Below, piece after piece: positions 1-8,141 of a DNA stretch of 64,000 bases. How positions within the stretch are numbered: position 1 is the first letter of the stretch; each line of letters starts with the position of its first letter. The notes beneath the pieces are model-generated. The model searched no databases. It saw nothing but the letters and a program-made list of their open reading frames with translations, and was not told the DNA's origin. Position numbers and translations under genes: made by a program. The stretch is from an uncultured Odoribacter sp. (GTDB lineage Bacteria > Bacteroidota > Bacteroidia > Bacteroidales > Marinifilaceae): positions 62,001 to 126,000 of the forward strand of contig CALUKE010000006.1 in assembly GCA_944321165.1 (NCBI GenBank), given 5' to 3'.

Positions 1-1
1 C

Positions 2-430
2 CGGCAGATGTATCGTCTGGGGCGTTATGACAATGGGCAGACGACTACGACGGGAGAGATTTTTGTTCTTCGGGGAGATGGACAGGTCGACGTAAAAACG
101 GATGCCGGGCCTGTCGAGAGTGTCGATGTGGTTTATCTTTGTGATCCTCAGGAACGGGTGTTGAAACGACATTTTACGACTTATTACTGGACGCGTCGAC
201 ATACCTGGGAGCCGATGTCGGCAGAGGGAGTTTTGTGGGGTTTTAATGCAAAGACCTCTGAATATCGGGAATTTTCTTCTTCTCTGGATTCTACTTTTGT
301 ACCTGTTTTTTATAAGGTCTCTTATGCGGAGATGCCGCGAAATACCGTTTTTTATGATGATTTGATCCAACGTCCGCGAGGAATCCGAGATCGGCTTGTT
401 CCGAACGATAATAATTTTATCGTGTACTGA
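2..430 (+). CDS. C-terminal part of an unrecognised protein
   Basis: The frame is already open at the left edge, with Arg-Gln codons before the first Met at position 8, so this is probably the end of a longer gene rather than a complete 140-residue protein. It ends with TGA two bases before the next gene. The visible part is soluble, with many aromatic and charged residues (a YYWTRRHTW segment in the middle, ending NNFIVY) and no membrane helix. I do not recognise the family. Tight spacing to the O-antigen-ligase-like gene suggests one transcript and perhaps an envelope or glycan role, but that is inference from position only. Confidence 0.6.
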   Translation, partial: RQMYRLGRYDNGQTTTTGEIFVLRGDGQVDVKTDAGPVESVDVVYLCDPQERVLKRHFTTYYWTRRHTWEPMSAEGVLWGFNAKTSEYREFSSSLDSTFVPVFYKVSYAEMPRNTVFYDDLIQRPRGIRDRLVPNDNNFIVY

Positions 431-432
431 TT

Positions 433-2235
433 ATGGAGGGGAAAGGGGGATGGGTATATGAGCGAATGGCTATGGGGGCTGTGTGTTTATTAACGGCCGC
501 TCTGTTTGGGTTTTGGTATGTCAAAGCTCCGGAATTGGCGGAGCGACAGGTGACTGCCCATCGTTTTTATTTTTATGGGGTGATGTGGGTTGAGAGTTTG
601 TGTGGACTTGTCGTTGCCTGGTGTGTGCGGAAAAGTTTCCGTTTTTGTTGGTTGGATTTGGGTATCTGTCTTTTGGGTGGGTATGTCTGGCTCCGGGCCG
701 GTGTTGAAGGGGCTGCGGTGGCTTATCGGACGGAACTGTGGCTGTTGTGTACGGTACTTTATTTTTTGTTGCGTTTTGTTTCAACTCTTTCCCGCAAAGC
801 AGTGACTGTCATGTTGTGGGTAGTATTGGGTGGCGGTTGCGTGGAGGCGGTTTATGGCCTTGCGCAGCTTTATGGAGGGTGTGTTTCCGGACATCCCTTG
901 TATCGTTTGACCGGTTCGTTTTTCAATCCGGGTCCCTATTCCGGTTTTCTGGTGCTGGTGTTGCCGATCGCTTTATTTTATAGTCTGAAAAATAACCGTT
1001 TGGTCTGGGGAATCATGCTGTTGATCCTATCGATTCTTCCCGCAGGAATGAGTCGTAGCAGCTGGCTGGCGGCTGTCGCTGCTATGGGAATAGTCTGTCT
1101 GTATCATGAGCCTTGTCGGAGGCTGCTGCTGAGGGGCTGGCGAAAGCTAAGAGGAAGAAGCTGGTGGATCGTGGGAATCGGGGGTGCATTGCTGTGTGTA
1201 CTCCTGCTGGGATTGTATGGAATGAAGAAAGATTCGGCGGATGGACGGCTGCTGATGTGGAAAATAGAGGTACGTGCTATGCAGGAACATCCTTGGATCG
1301 GTGTTGGTTTGGGAAATTTCGGCGGTGCATATGGAGAAGCGCAGGCCGATTATTTTGCCGGGACGACAGTCAGGGAACAGGAAGAAAAAGTGGCGGGAGC
1401 TCCGGAATACGGTTTTAATGAATATTTACAGTTGGGCATGGAGTTGGGCATGATCGGCCTGTTGCTGTTTCTGGGGGTATTGGGGATGGCTGCTTGGCAA
1501 CTGATTCGTTCAGGACAGCCGGAGGCCCCCGCTGTATTGGGCGGTTTGGCGGCGTATGCGGTGTTTGCCTGTTTTTCGTATCCTTTGAATGTGCTTCCCT
1601 TGATCGTCGTACTGGTTCTGTTTTTGGCTCTGGCCGGGACAATGGCAGGCAAAGACCGGGTGTCGGCCGATTTGCATCGGAAAGGAAGACAGCTGGTGGT
1701 GTGGGGAGTGGCTATGGCAGGTTTCCTGATTACCGAAGAAATTGTCCGGGACAAGGCCGAGTTGCGACAGGCATATGTGCATTGGAAGGAAGAACAGCAT
1801 TATTTCAATATGAATATCTTTGAGGAAACGGTTGCGCATTATCGGGAATTGTATTCCTGCCTGAAAGATCAACCCCGTTTCCTTTTCGAGTACGGACAGT
1901 GTCTGTCAAAGACCGGGCAATATGAAGAGGCGATTCGGATTCTGTCGGAAGGTGTTCGCTTGAGTGCGGATCCGATGTTTTATAATATAATGGGCAGGAG
2001 CGCACAAGCCCTGGGGCGCTATGGAGAGGCCGAGACTTATTTTGAACAGGCGGCCAGACGGGTGCCCCATCGTTTGTATCCGCTTTATCTGTTGGCAAAA
2101 ATGTATTTTGAGAGCGGACAGACAGAAAAGGGACGGGAAATGGCTTGGCGGGTACTTCGAAAGGAACCGAAAGTGATGTCGGAGGTTGTGAAAGAAATGA
2201 AGGCGGAGTTAAGAGAATGCTTGAAAGAGAAATAG
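433..2235 (+). CDS. O-antigen ligase/polymerase-like membrane protein with C-terminal TPRs
   Basis: This 600-residue protein has about ten or more hydrophobic helices between residues 10 and 410. They enclose a Wzy_C/WaaL-type central region with a periplasmic loop around residues 270-330 (GVGLGNFGG and neighbouring acidic residues). After the last helix, residues 450-590 form several TPR-like helix pairs (for example YEEAIRILSEG and YGEAETYFEQA). Proteins of this family join or polymerise lipid-linked glycans at the inner membrane. Ligase and polymerase members cannot be told apart from sequence alone. The ATG lies two bases after the previous stop, so the two genes are probably co-transcribed. 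The soluble TPR tail is common in Bacteroidetes members and may bind partners. Confidence 0.8.
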   Translation: MEGKGGWVYERMAMGAVCLLTAALFGFWYVKAPELAERQVTAHRFYFYGVMWVESLCGLVVAWCVRKSFRFCWLDLGICLLGGYVWLRAGVEGAAVAYRTELWLLCTVLYFLLRFVSTLSRKAVTVMLWVVLGGGCVEAVYGLAQLYGGCVSGHPLYRLTGSFFNPGPYSGFLVLVLPIALFYSLKNNRLVWGIMLLILSILPAGMSRSSWLAAVAAMGIVCLYHEPCRRLLLRGWRKLRGRSWWIVGIGGALLCVLLLGLYGMKKDSADGRLLMWKIEVRAMQEHPWIGVGLGNFGGAYGEAQADYFAGTTVREQEEKVAGAPEYGFNEYLQLGMELGMIGLLLFLGVLGMAAWQLIRSGQPEAPAVLGGLAAYAVFACFSYPLNVLPLIVVLVLFLALAGTMAGKDRVSADLHRKGRQLVVWGVAMAGFLITEEIVRDKAELRQAYVHWKEEQHYFNMNIFEETVAHYRELYSCLKDQPRFLFEYGQCLSKTGQYEEAIRILSEGVRLSADPMFYNIMGRSAQALGRYGEAETYFEQAARRVPHRLYPLYLLAKMYFESGQTEKGREMAWRVLRKEPKVMSEVVKEMKAELRECLKEK

Positions 2236-2432
2236 CTGTTTTTAATTCGTTGTCGGTTTTTATTTTGGCAAATCGGTATGAATTCTTAATTTTACCCTGT
2301 TTTGTCGGAGTCCCGGTTTGGCGCAACTATCCTTTGGGGCGCTTTGGGGCGCGAAGTGAAGGGAGAAAAAGAGTATCAATTTTTTTGTCGGGTGTTCTGT
2401 TTAATATTGAATGAAAAAGCAAATTGGATAAG

Positions 2433-3686
2433 ATGGAAGTTTTTGCACGATGGATTTCTGATGTATTGGCAATATTGGGAATAGAGTCCGCCTCTGTGAC
2501 CGGTACGCTGATAATTTTGGCGGTGATCGCCTTGTTGGCTTTTCTGACTGACTGGATTTGTCGGAAAGGTGTTGTAAAGCTGGTTCGGAAGGTAACTCAA
2601 AAAACCAAGGCCACATGGGATGATCTGCTTTTCAATGATCGGGTAATGAATCATTTTTGTCATATTCTTCCTCCGGTCGTGATCTATCTTCTGATACCGA
2701 TTGCTTTTCCGGATAACCCGGAGACATTGCTATTTATCCGGAAGCTTTGCATGGTATACATCCTGGCGGCATCTTTACGCTTTATCAATGTCTTTTTGGG
2801 GGCTCTGTTTCAGTTGACCAATCAACAGGAGATGTTCCGGGGGCGTCCTTTGAAGGGTGTGTATCAAATCATTCAGATCGGATTGTTTTTTGTCGGTTCC
2901 ATTTGTATTATTGCCATTTTATTGGATAAATCTCCGACAAATCTGTTGGCTGGCTTGGGTGCTTCGGCTGCCATTTTGATGTTGATTTTCAAAGATAGTA
3001 TCATGGGCTTGGTGTCCGGCGTACAACTTTCTGCCAATGATATGTTGCGTCCGGGGGATTGGATTACCATGCCAAAATACGATGCGGATGGAACGGTGAT
3101 AGAAGTTACCTTGAATACGGTGAAGGTCCGTAATTTTGATAACACAATTACGACTATTCCTCCTTACGCTTTGGTGAGCGATTCGTTTCAGAACTGGCGG
3201 GGCATGCAGGAGTCGGGTGGCCGGCGAATCAAACGTTCGGTAAATATCGATGTGAACAGTGTCTGTTTCTGTACACCGGAAATGCTGGAAAAATTCAGAA
3301 AGATCGTTATCCTGAAAGAGTATATCAATACAACCGAACAACGGGTGGAGCAGTTTAATCAGAAACATGGGATGGATAATTCCGTTTTGGTCAATGGTAT
3401 CCATCAGACCAATTTGGGTGTGTTCCGGGCGTATCTGGAGCAATATTTGAGTCATTTGCCGGAGGTCAACACCGATATGACTTATATGGTGAGACAGTTG
3501 CAGCCGACCGAAAAGGGACTTCCCTTGGAACTCTATTTTTTCAGTAGAAAAGTGGAGTGGATTCCCTATGAAAAACTTCAGGCCGATGTATTCGATCATA
3601 TTTTTGCCGTTATTCCCTATTTCGGGTTGAGGGTTTTTCAGAATCCTTCTTCGGTGGATATAGAGCGGATATTGACTGATAAATAA
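2433..3686 (+). CDS. MscS-family mechanosensitive channel (YbdG-like)
   Basis: The protein has about 417 residues from ATG 2433. A TTG nine bases upstream is also in frame, but ATG is the likelier start. Four or five hydrophobic segments fill the first 190 residues. The pore-lining helix is seen in the stretch GLGASAAILMLIFKDSI. It is followed by the MscS beta domain with the signature MLRPGDWITMP and a conserved NWRGM segment. Length and motifs match the YbdG/MscM branch rather than the shorter MscS. The expected role is release of solutes from the inner membrane on osmotic downshock. It is followed by a hairpin shared with the converging rny gene and stands alone as a transcription unit. 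Confidence 0.88.
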   Translation: MEVFARWISDVLAILGIESASVTGTLIILAVIALLAFLTDWICRKGVVKLVRKVTQKTKATWDDLLFNDRVMNHFCHILPPVVIYLLIPIAFPDNPETLLFIRKLCMVYILAASLRFINVFLGALFQLTNQQEMFRGRPLKGVYQIIQIGLFFVGSICIIAILLDKSPTNLLAGLGASAAILMLIFKDSIMGLVSGVQLSANDMLRPGDWITMPKYDADGTVIEVTLNTVKVRNFDNTITTIPPYALVSDSFQNWRGMQESGGRRIKRSVNIDVNSVCFCTPEMLEKFRKIVILKEYINTTEQRVEQFNQKHGMDNSVLVNGIHQTNLGVFRAYLEQYLSHLPEVNTDMTYMVRQLQPTEKGLPLELYFFSRKVEWIPYEKLQADVFDHIFAVIPYFGLRVFQNPSSVDIERILTDK

Positions 3687-3710
3687 AAAGAGGGGCATGC
3701 CCCTCTTTTT
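3685..3710. terminator. Bidirectional intrinsic terminator between the MscS gene and rny
   Basis: A perfect palindrome, AGAGGGGCATGCCCCTCT, is flanked by A5 on the left and T5 on the right. It therefore reads as a stem with a U-tract on either strand. It sits directly at the stop codon of the rightward channel gene and 22 bases from the end of the leftward rny gene. Confidence 0.9.
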
Positions 3711-3731
3711 ATTTATCAATGTGTTGTTGTT

Positions 3732-5273
3732 TTATTTTGCATAATTGATAGCTCGTGTTTCCCGAATGACGGTTACCTTCACCTGGCCGGGATAGGTCAT
3801 TTCATCCTGGATACGTTTGGCTATGTCGAAAGAGATTTTTTCAGCTTCGGCATCGGAGATTTTCTCGCTGCCGACCACTACTCTCAATTCACGTCCGGCC
3901 TGAATGGCGTAGGTTTTAACCACTCCGTTGTAAGACAGGGCCAGATCTTCCATGTCTTTCAGGCGTTTGATGTAAGATTCCACCACTTCTCGACGGGCAC
4001 CGGGGCGGGCACCGGAAATGGCATCACAAGCCTGAACGATGGGAGCGATCAGAGTTGTCATCTCGATCTCTTCGTGGTGTGCTCCGATGGCATTGCAGAT
4101 GTCCGGTTTTTCTTTGTATTTTTCAGCCAGCTGCATGCCCAGAATGGCATGTGGAAGTTCGGGTTCGTCATCAGGTACTTTCCCGATGTCGTGCAACAGA
4201 CCGGCACGTTTGGCTTTTTTTACGTTCAAGCCCAGTTCTGCTGCCATGATGGCACATAAGTTGGCTGTTTCCCGGGCGTGTTGCAGCAGATTTTGACCAT
4301 AAGAAGAACGGTATTTCATCTTACCGATCAGTCTGATCAGTTCCGGGTGTAAACCATGGATTCCCAAGTCGATCGTCGTACGTTTTCCGGTTTCTATAAT
4401 CTCCTCTTCAATTTGCTTCTTTACTTTGTTTACGACTTCCTCGATGCGGGCCGGGTGGATACGTCCGTCCGTTACCAGTTGGTGGAGGGACAAACGGGCG
4501 ATTTCCCGTCTGACTGGATCGAAGCCTGAAAGTACGATGGCTTCCGGAGTATCGTCTACGATAATCTCAACGCCGGTAGCGGCTTCCAAAGCCCGGATGT
4601 TCCGTCCTTCCCGTCCGATGATCCGTCCTTTGATTTCATCCGAGTCGATATGAAAGATGGATACCGCATTTTCGGTTGCCGTTTCGGTGGCTACTCGCTG
4701 AATGGTCTTGATCACGACTTTTTTCGCCTCCATATTGGCCGTCATCTTGGCTTCCTCCATGATCTCGTTGACGTAAGAAATTGCTTCTGCCTCTGCTTCT
4801 TCTTTCAGGGAATTGATCAGTTTTTCTTTGGCCTGTTCTCCAGACATGCCTGAGATGGCTTCTAACTGTTCTATTTGTTGTTTTTTCAATTTGTCCAACT
4901 CTGCGGTTTTCTTTTCGATCAGTTCTTTCTGAATGTCGATGTTGGTTTGCTGGGTCTGAAGCTCTTTGCCTTTACGCTGGATCTCTTCCAGTTTGCGTGA
5001 AATGTCCGTTTCTTGCTGTTTTAATTTGTTTTCGGCCATCAAGAGCTTGTTGTTTCTGGCTGCTGCCTGTTTTTCGTGTTCTGCTTTGATTTGCAAAAAT
5101 TTTTCCTTGGCCTGAAGAATCTTATCTTTTTTAATTACTTCCGCTTCCGCCTCTGCTTCCTTGATGATGTTTTGTGCCCGGTATTTCATGGCTAGCCGCA
5201 TAATCATCCATCCAATGGCAATACCGACAAACAAAGCAATCACCGTTGCGATTATGATCGTTGTTGTTGTCAT
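3732..5273 (-). CDS. rny: Ribonuclease Y
   Basis: This is a 513-residue endoribonuclease that starts mRNA decay at the inner membrane. It shows the full family layout: an N-terminal membrane anchor (residues 1-27, [15 protein letters not shown]), a long charged coiled coil to about residue 190, a KH domain around 205-265 ([15 protein letters not shown]) and an HD domain around 330-430 with the metal-binding HDIG motif ([12 protein letters not shown]). The length is normal for the family. It is the last gene of a leftward unit that runs coiled-coil gene, zapA, 6S RNA, rny. The 6S RNA and its U-rich end lie between zapA and rny, so rny may depend on read-through or a promoter of its own. Confidence 0.96.
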   Translation of the reverse strand: MTTTTIIIATVIALFVGIAIGWMIMRLAMKYRAQNIIKEAEAEAEVIKKDKILQAKEKFLQIKAEHEKQAAARNNKLLMAENKLKQQETDISRKLEEIQRKGKELQTQQTNIDIQKELIEKKTAELDKLKKQQIEQLEAISGMSGEQAKEKLINSLKEEAEAEAISYVNEIMEEAKMTANMEAKKVVIKTIQRVATETATENAVSIFHIDSDEIKGRIIGREGRNIRALEAATGVEIIVDDTPEAIVLSGFDPVRREIARLSLHQLVTDGRIHPARIEEVVNKVKKQIEEEIIETGKRTTIDLGIHGLHPELIRLIGKMKYRSSYGQNLLQHARETANLCAIMAAELGLNVKKAKRAGLLHDIGKVPDDEPELPHAILGMQLAEKYKEKPDICNAIGAHHEEIEMTTLIAPIVQACDAISGARPGARREVVESYIKRLKDMEDLALSYNGVVKTYAIQAGRELRVVVGSEKISDAEAEKISFDIAKRIQDEMTYPGQVKVTVIRETRAINYAK

Positions 5274-5330
5274 ATTTTGTTATTAATTTGATTAATATAA
5301 ATTTATCTCTTTTTTTTCATGTTATTGCAT

Positions 5331-5514
5331 AAAAAATCCCGCACTATTTCTTTTTAATAAAACCCCTGTATGACACGGGTAGAGCTGCCATTTGATTCAG
5401 ACTTCCACTGTCCCGAAGGAACTCCGAAGAGTTGAGGCCTGTCTTGTGCAAATTAAGCGTCTGCTCTAATAATTTGAGTGTTGAGTTTTTCGCTTAAAGT
5501 CGAAATAATGCGGG
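5331..5514 (-). ncRNA. ssrS: Probable 6S RNA
   Basis: Read on the minus strand, the two ends pair: CCCGCATTATTTC at the 5' end (5514-5502) against GAAATAGTGCGGG at the 3' end (5350-5338). This closes an RNA of about 177 nt, followed by ATTTTTT. Inner segments can pair in blocks around a less-paired middle, as in the 6S RNA rod with its central bubble. The place between zapA and the next gene also fits, because ssrS lies beside zapA in many bacteria. 6S RNA mimics an open promoter and holds the housekeeping RNA polymerase in stationary phase. The call rests on structure and synteny, without a covariance search. Confidence 0.78.
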
Positions 5515-5542
5515 AATATCTATGTTCAAAGAACTCTTTTAT

Positions 5543-5812
5543 TTACTCTTTGATAAATTCATCCAGTTTTGAATTAATTTGTTCTATTTCATTAAACTTC
5601 TGTTCTTGTTGTAACATTTTGATCGTATGCAACAATGCAACATAAGCTAAAAAATAATAGGGTTCCGGCTCCGTATTGCCGGTTTTATATTTTAAAACGC
5701 GTTCATTAATTTCCTTGGCTGCTTTCCGGATAATCTCTTCATCTGTTACTGAAATATTCAGATTGAGCGGAATTTCAGCAATGGTTAGATTAATATTGCG
5801 TTTTTCTGACAT
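5543..5812 (-). CDS. zapA: Cell division protein ZapA
   Basis: This is an 89-residue protein with the ZapA layout. A short beta-rich head (residues 5-25, INLTIAEIPLNLNI, then DEEIIRKAAKEINERV) is followed by a long helix that forms the dimer or tetramer coiled coil. ZapA cross-links FtsZ filaments at the division site. The gene starts three bases after the stop of the upstream coiled-coil gene and is followed by the 6S RNA locus. Length and start are as expected. Confidence 0.92.
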   Translation of the reverse strand: MSEKRNINLTIAEIPLNLNISVTDEEIIRKAAKEINERVLKYKTGNTEPEPYYFLAYVALLHTIKMLQQEQKFNEIEQINSKLDEFIKE

Positions 5813-5815
5813 AAA

Positions 5816-6106
5816 CTAATTATTTAAAAGAGCAATACATTTTTCAATCTCCCGCACCAGCTGATTGATCCGAATCTTCGCTTCATGACTTCCGTCTCCT
5901 CCTGAGATCGCGCTGGCCACTCTGGTCGTTTTTAACTGGTTATTTAAATTCTTGTTCTCTCTTTGTACATTTTCAAGTTCCGTTTGCAAATCCTGAATTT
6001 TGCCTTCCAGATGCTGATTCTGTTCCAGAGAGGATATATATAGTTTTATTAATTTATCTATTTTAAAATTCAGCTCGTTTATAACGGCATCCTGTTTCGC
6101 TGCCAT
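5816..6106 (-). CDS. Small coiled-coil protein encoded with ZapA
   Basis: This is a 96-residue, almost entirely helical protein. Residues 8-65 show heptad-like spacing of Leu/Ile with many Gln, Asn, Lys and Glu (for example LQTELENVQRENKNL). A Gly-rich break at SGGDGSH is followed by a last helix of about 20 residues. There is no signal peptide or membrane segment. It is the first gene of the zapA unit and has a good promoter just upstream. Its size and coiled-coil nature recall ZapB, the ZapA partner, but no sequence motif proves this. I treat a Z-ring role as inference from position. Confidence 0.7.
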   Translation of the reverse strand: MAAKQDAVINELNFKIDKLIKLYISSLEQNQHLEGKIQDLQTELENVQRENKNLNNQLKTTRVASAISGGDGSHEAKIRINQLVREIEKCIALLNN

Positions 6107-6124
6107 AACTCTATCTTTTCATGA

Positions 6125-6132
6125 CAAAGATA
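6125..6132 (-). promoter_or_regulatory. Bacteroidetes-type -7 element for the zapA/6S/rny unit
   Basis: On the minus strand this reads TATCTTTG, matching TAnnTTTG. It lies about 20 bases upstream of the coiled-coil gene start, giving a very short leader. Confidence 0.7.
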
Positions 6133-6164
6133 AAATTTATTCTTTAAATTATCAAGAGTGTTGA

Positions 6165-6172
6165 TATATTTG
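6165..6172 (+). promoter_or_regulatory. Bacteroidetes-type -7 element for the M23 peptidase operon
   Basis: TATATTTG is followed by CAC, a strong match to TAnnTTTG. It lies 45 bases before ATG 6218. It also argues against a GTG start at 6158, which would fall inside the promoter. Confidence 0.75.
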
Positions 6173-6217
6173 CACTATAAAATTATATTTTTTTTAGCCC
6201 TGAAAAAAAATGGTCTC

Positions 6218-7852
6218 ATGAGATTTATTCTTTATTTTTTGTTTAATGCTTTGGCTTTGATTCCGTTAAATCTGTCGGCCCAGTCGTTGTTGCCCCCTGT
6301 GGATCGTTCAATTTTATTGAGTGGAAATTTTGGAGAGTTGCGGGCGACTCATTTCCATTCCGGGATTGATATCCGGACCGGAGGGGTTGAGGGATGGCCG
6401 GTTCGCTGTGTACAGGATGGCAGAATTGTTCGGGTAAGTGTCTCTCCTACGGGATATGGAAATGCGTTGTATCTGGAACACGATGACGGTACGACGACGG
6501 TATATGGACATCTGCAACGTTTTGACAAACGTGTGACGGCGCTTGTTCGGACGCTTCAGTATGCACGGGAGAGTTTTCAGATAGATGAAGACCTGAGGGC
6601 GGATTCATTGTTCGTACATCGGGGCGATACGATTGCTTATAGCGGTAATACCGGTTCTTCAGGCGGTCCTCATTTGCATTTTGAGATTCGGAATACTCTT
6701 ACGGAACATACGTTGAATCCTCTTTTGTTTTATCGGATACGTGATACGAAGGCTCCGGTGGTGAAAAGTCTTTATCTTTATCGGGAAACGGAGGAGGGGT
6801 GTGTGGAACTGATCCGTTCGGTGGCATTGAAAAATATGGCAGCCGGAAAATATTCGGCAGGTCTTCTGAGTGTGCCGGAAGGAAAAGTCGGAGTTGCCGT
6901 ATTTGCCCTTGATTATATGGAAGATTCTTGGAACAAGCTGGGCATTTATGATTTGAAATTGGTGGTTCGGGGGGATACGGTTTTTGAGATGAAGGTAGAT
7001 TCCTGTTCCTTTGATCAAGCCTGTCTGGTCAATACATTGAAGGATTTTGACCGCTATAAGAAGAACGAAACGGTTTATCGTTGTTTTGGCCGTTATCAGG
7101 ATCAGTTGTTCGGGGTGAAGAACCGGGACGGGGGTTGGATTGTTGTGAAGAAAGACAGCATACTTCCCGTACAGCTTTTTTTGAAAGATATAAACGGTAA
7201 TCAGTCGTCTGTCTCCTTGAAGTTAAAAGGGAAAGAGGCTCCGTCTATTCGGCAGAGAGAAGTATTGAGATATGATCGGGATTATTGTTTGCAATTTCCG
7301 GGCGGAACCCTGGAATTGAAGGCGGGATGTTTGCCGGCTTCTGTGCCGAAGGTACTGCGGGTAGAAAAAGATACGCTTTTGCATACGGAGGTATTTGTTT
7401 TTGCAGAAAAAGATACCCCTTTGTTGAAAAAAGCTCGTATATTTATAGCCGGACAGTTTGAGAAAAATACCTTGATTTGCGAACTGGGGCCTGCGGGACA
7501 AAAATATCCGCTTGCCACCCAGTGGACAAAAGAGGGGGTGACGGCAGAGATCGGGTATCTGAACCGTTATGCCCTGGTGCAAGACAGTCTGGCTCCGGAG
7601 ATCCGTTTTTTGGGAAAATTCCAGGATGGCTCTTTGAAATTCCGGGTAAAAGATGATCTTGCCGGAATAGCGACTTATCGGGGGGAAGTGAATGGGAAAT
7701 GGTGTCTATTTTCTTATGATCCCCGTAAAAAACTGATGAGTTGTCGATTGAGCGAGCCCGTATTTTTGTCGGGACAGGCAAATGAAGTCCGCCTGGAAGT
7801 GATCGATCAGGTCGGAAATCGTCGGGAAATAAAAATAATGCATAAAAAATGA
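6218..7852 (+). CDS. Secreted M23-family metallopeptidase
   Basis: This 544-residue protein starts at ATG 6218. An in-frame GTG upstream would overlap the promoter and spoil the signal peptide. Residues 1-22 form a signal peptide ending near LSAQS. The LytM/M23 domain follows at once, with zinc ligands in HFHSGID (His45 and Asp51) and HLH (His152 and His154), plus the YGH motif. Such enzymes cut peptide cross-bridges in peptidoglycan in the periplasm. The remaining 350 residues are beta-rich and unassigned. The gene overlaps the next one by four bases (ATGA), so the two are translationally coupled. Confidence 0.9.
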   Translation: MRFILYFLFNALALIPLNLSAQSLLPPVDRSILLSGNFGELRATHFHSGIDIRTGGVEGWPVRCVQDGRIVRVSVSPTGYGNALYLEHDDGTTTVYGHLQRFDKRVTALVRTLQYARESFQIDEDLRADSLFVHRGDTIAYSGNTGSSGGPHLHFEIRNTLTEHTLNPLLFYRIRDTKAPVVKSLYLYRETEEGCVELIRSVALKNMAAGKYSAGLLSVPEGKVGVAVFALDYMEDSWNKLGIYDLKLVVRGDTVFEMKVDSCSFDQACLVNTLKDFDRYKKNETVYRCFGRYQDQLFGVKNRDGGWIVVKKDSILPVQLFLKDINGNQSSVSLKLKGKEAPSIRQREVLRYDRDYCLQFPGGTLELKAGCLPASVPKVLRVEKDTLLHTEVFVFAEKDTPLLKKARIFIAGQFEKNTLICELGPAGQKYPLATQWTKEGVTAEIGYLNRYALVQDSLAPEIRFLGKFQDGSLKFRVKDDLAGIATYRGEVNGKWCLFSYDPRKKLMSCRLSEPVFLSGQANEVRLEVIDQVGNRREIKIMHKK

Positions 7853-8127
7853 TGAATATGAGGAAGGAAATTCGGGAATGGATTGAAAAAGGAGATCGGA
7901 AGGAGGCTCTTCGTTTACTGGAAGAAGAACTTCGGAGATGTCCGGAAGATGAAGAAATGCTTCTGTTGGGAGGGGAACTGTGGTATGCCGAAGGAAAAAT
8001 GGCGGATGCCCTGAATAAGTTCAATGCCTTGCTTCGCTTGAACCCCTCTCATCGGAAAGCGACCAATTATGTGACGATGATCAATAATATATTGTCTTAT
8101 TATTGCAAGGATATGTATAATCCGTAA
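7849..8127 (+). CDS. Small TPR protein
   Basis: This is a 92-residue cytoplasmic protein. It could begin at any of three close Met codons, and ATG 7849 overlaps the previous stop. It contains two TPR-like helix pairs (KEALRLLEEEL and MADALNKFNALLRLNP, then HRKATNYV). TPRs bind partner proteins, but nothing here names the partner. It sits between the M23 peptidase and trkH and is probably part of the same transcript. Confidence 0.75.
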   Translation: MMNMRKEIREWIEKGDRKEALRLLEEELRRCPEDEEMLLLGGELWYAEGKMADALNKFNALLRLNPSHRKATNYVTMINNILSYYCKDMYNP

Positions 8128-8141
8128 ACCGGAATTCTATC

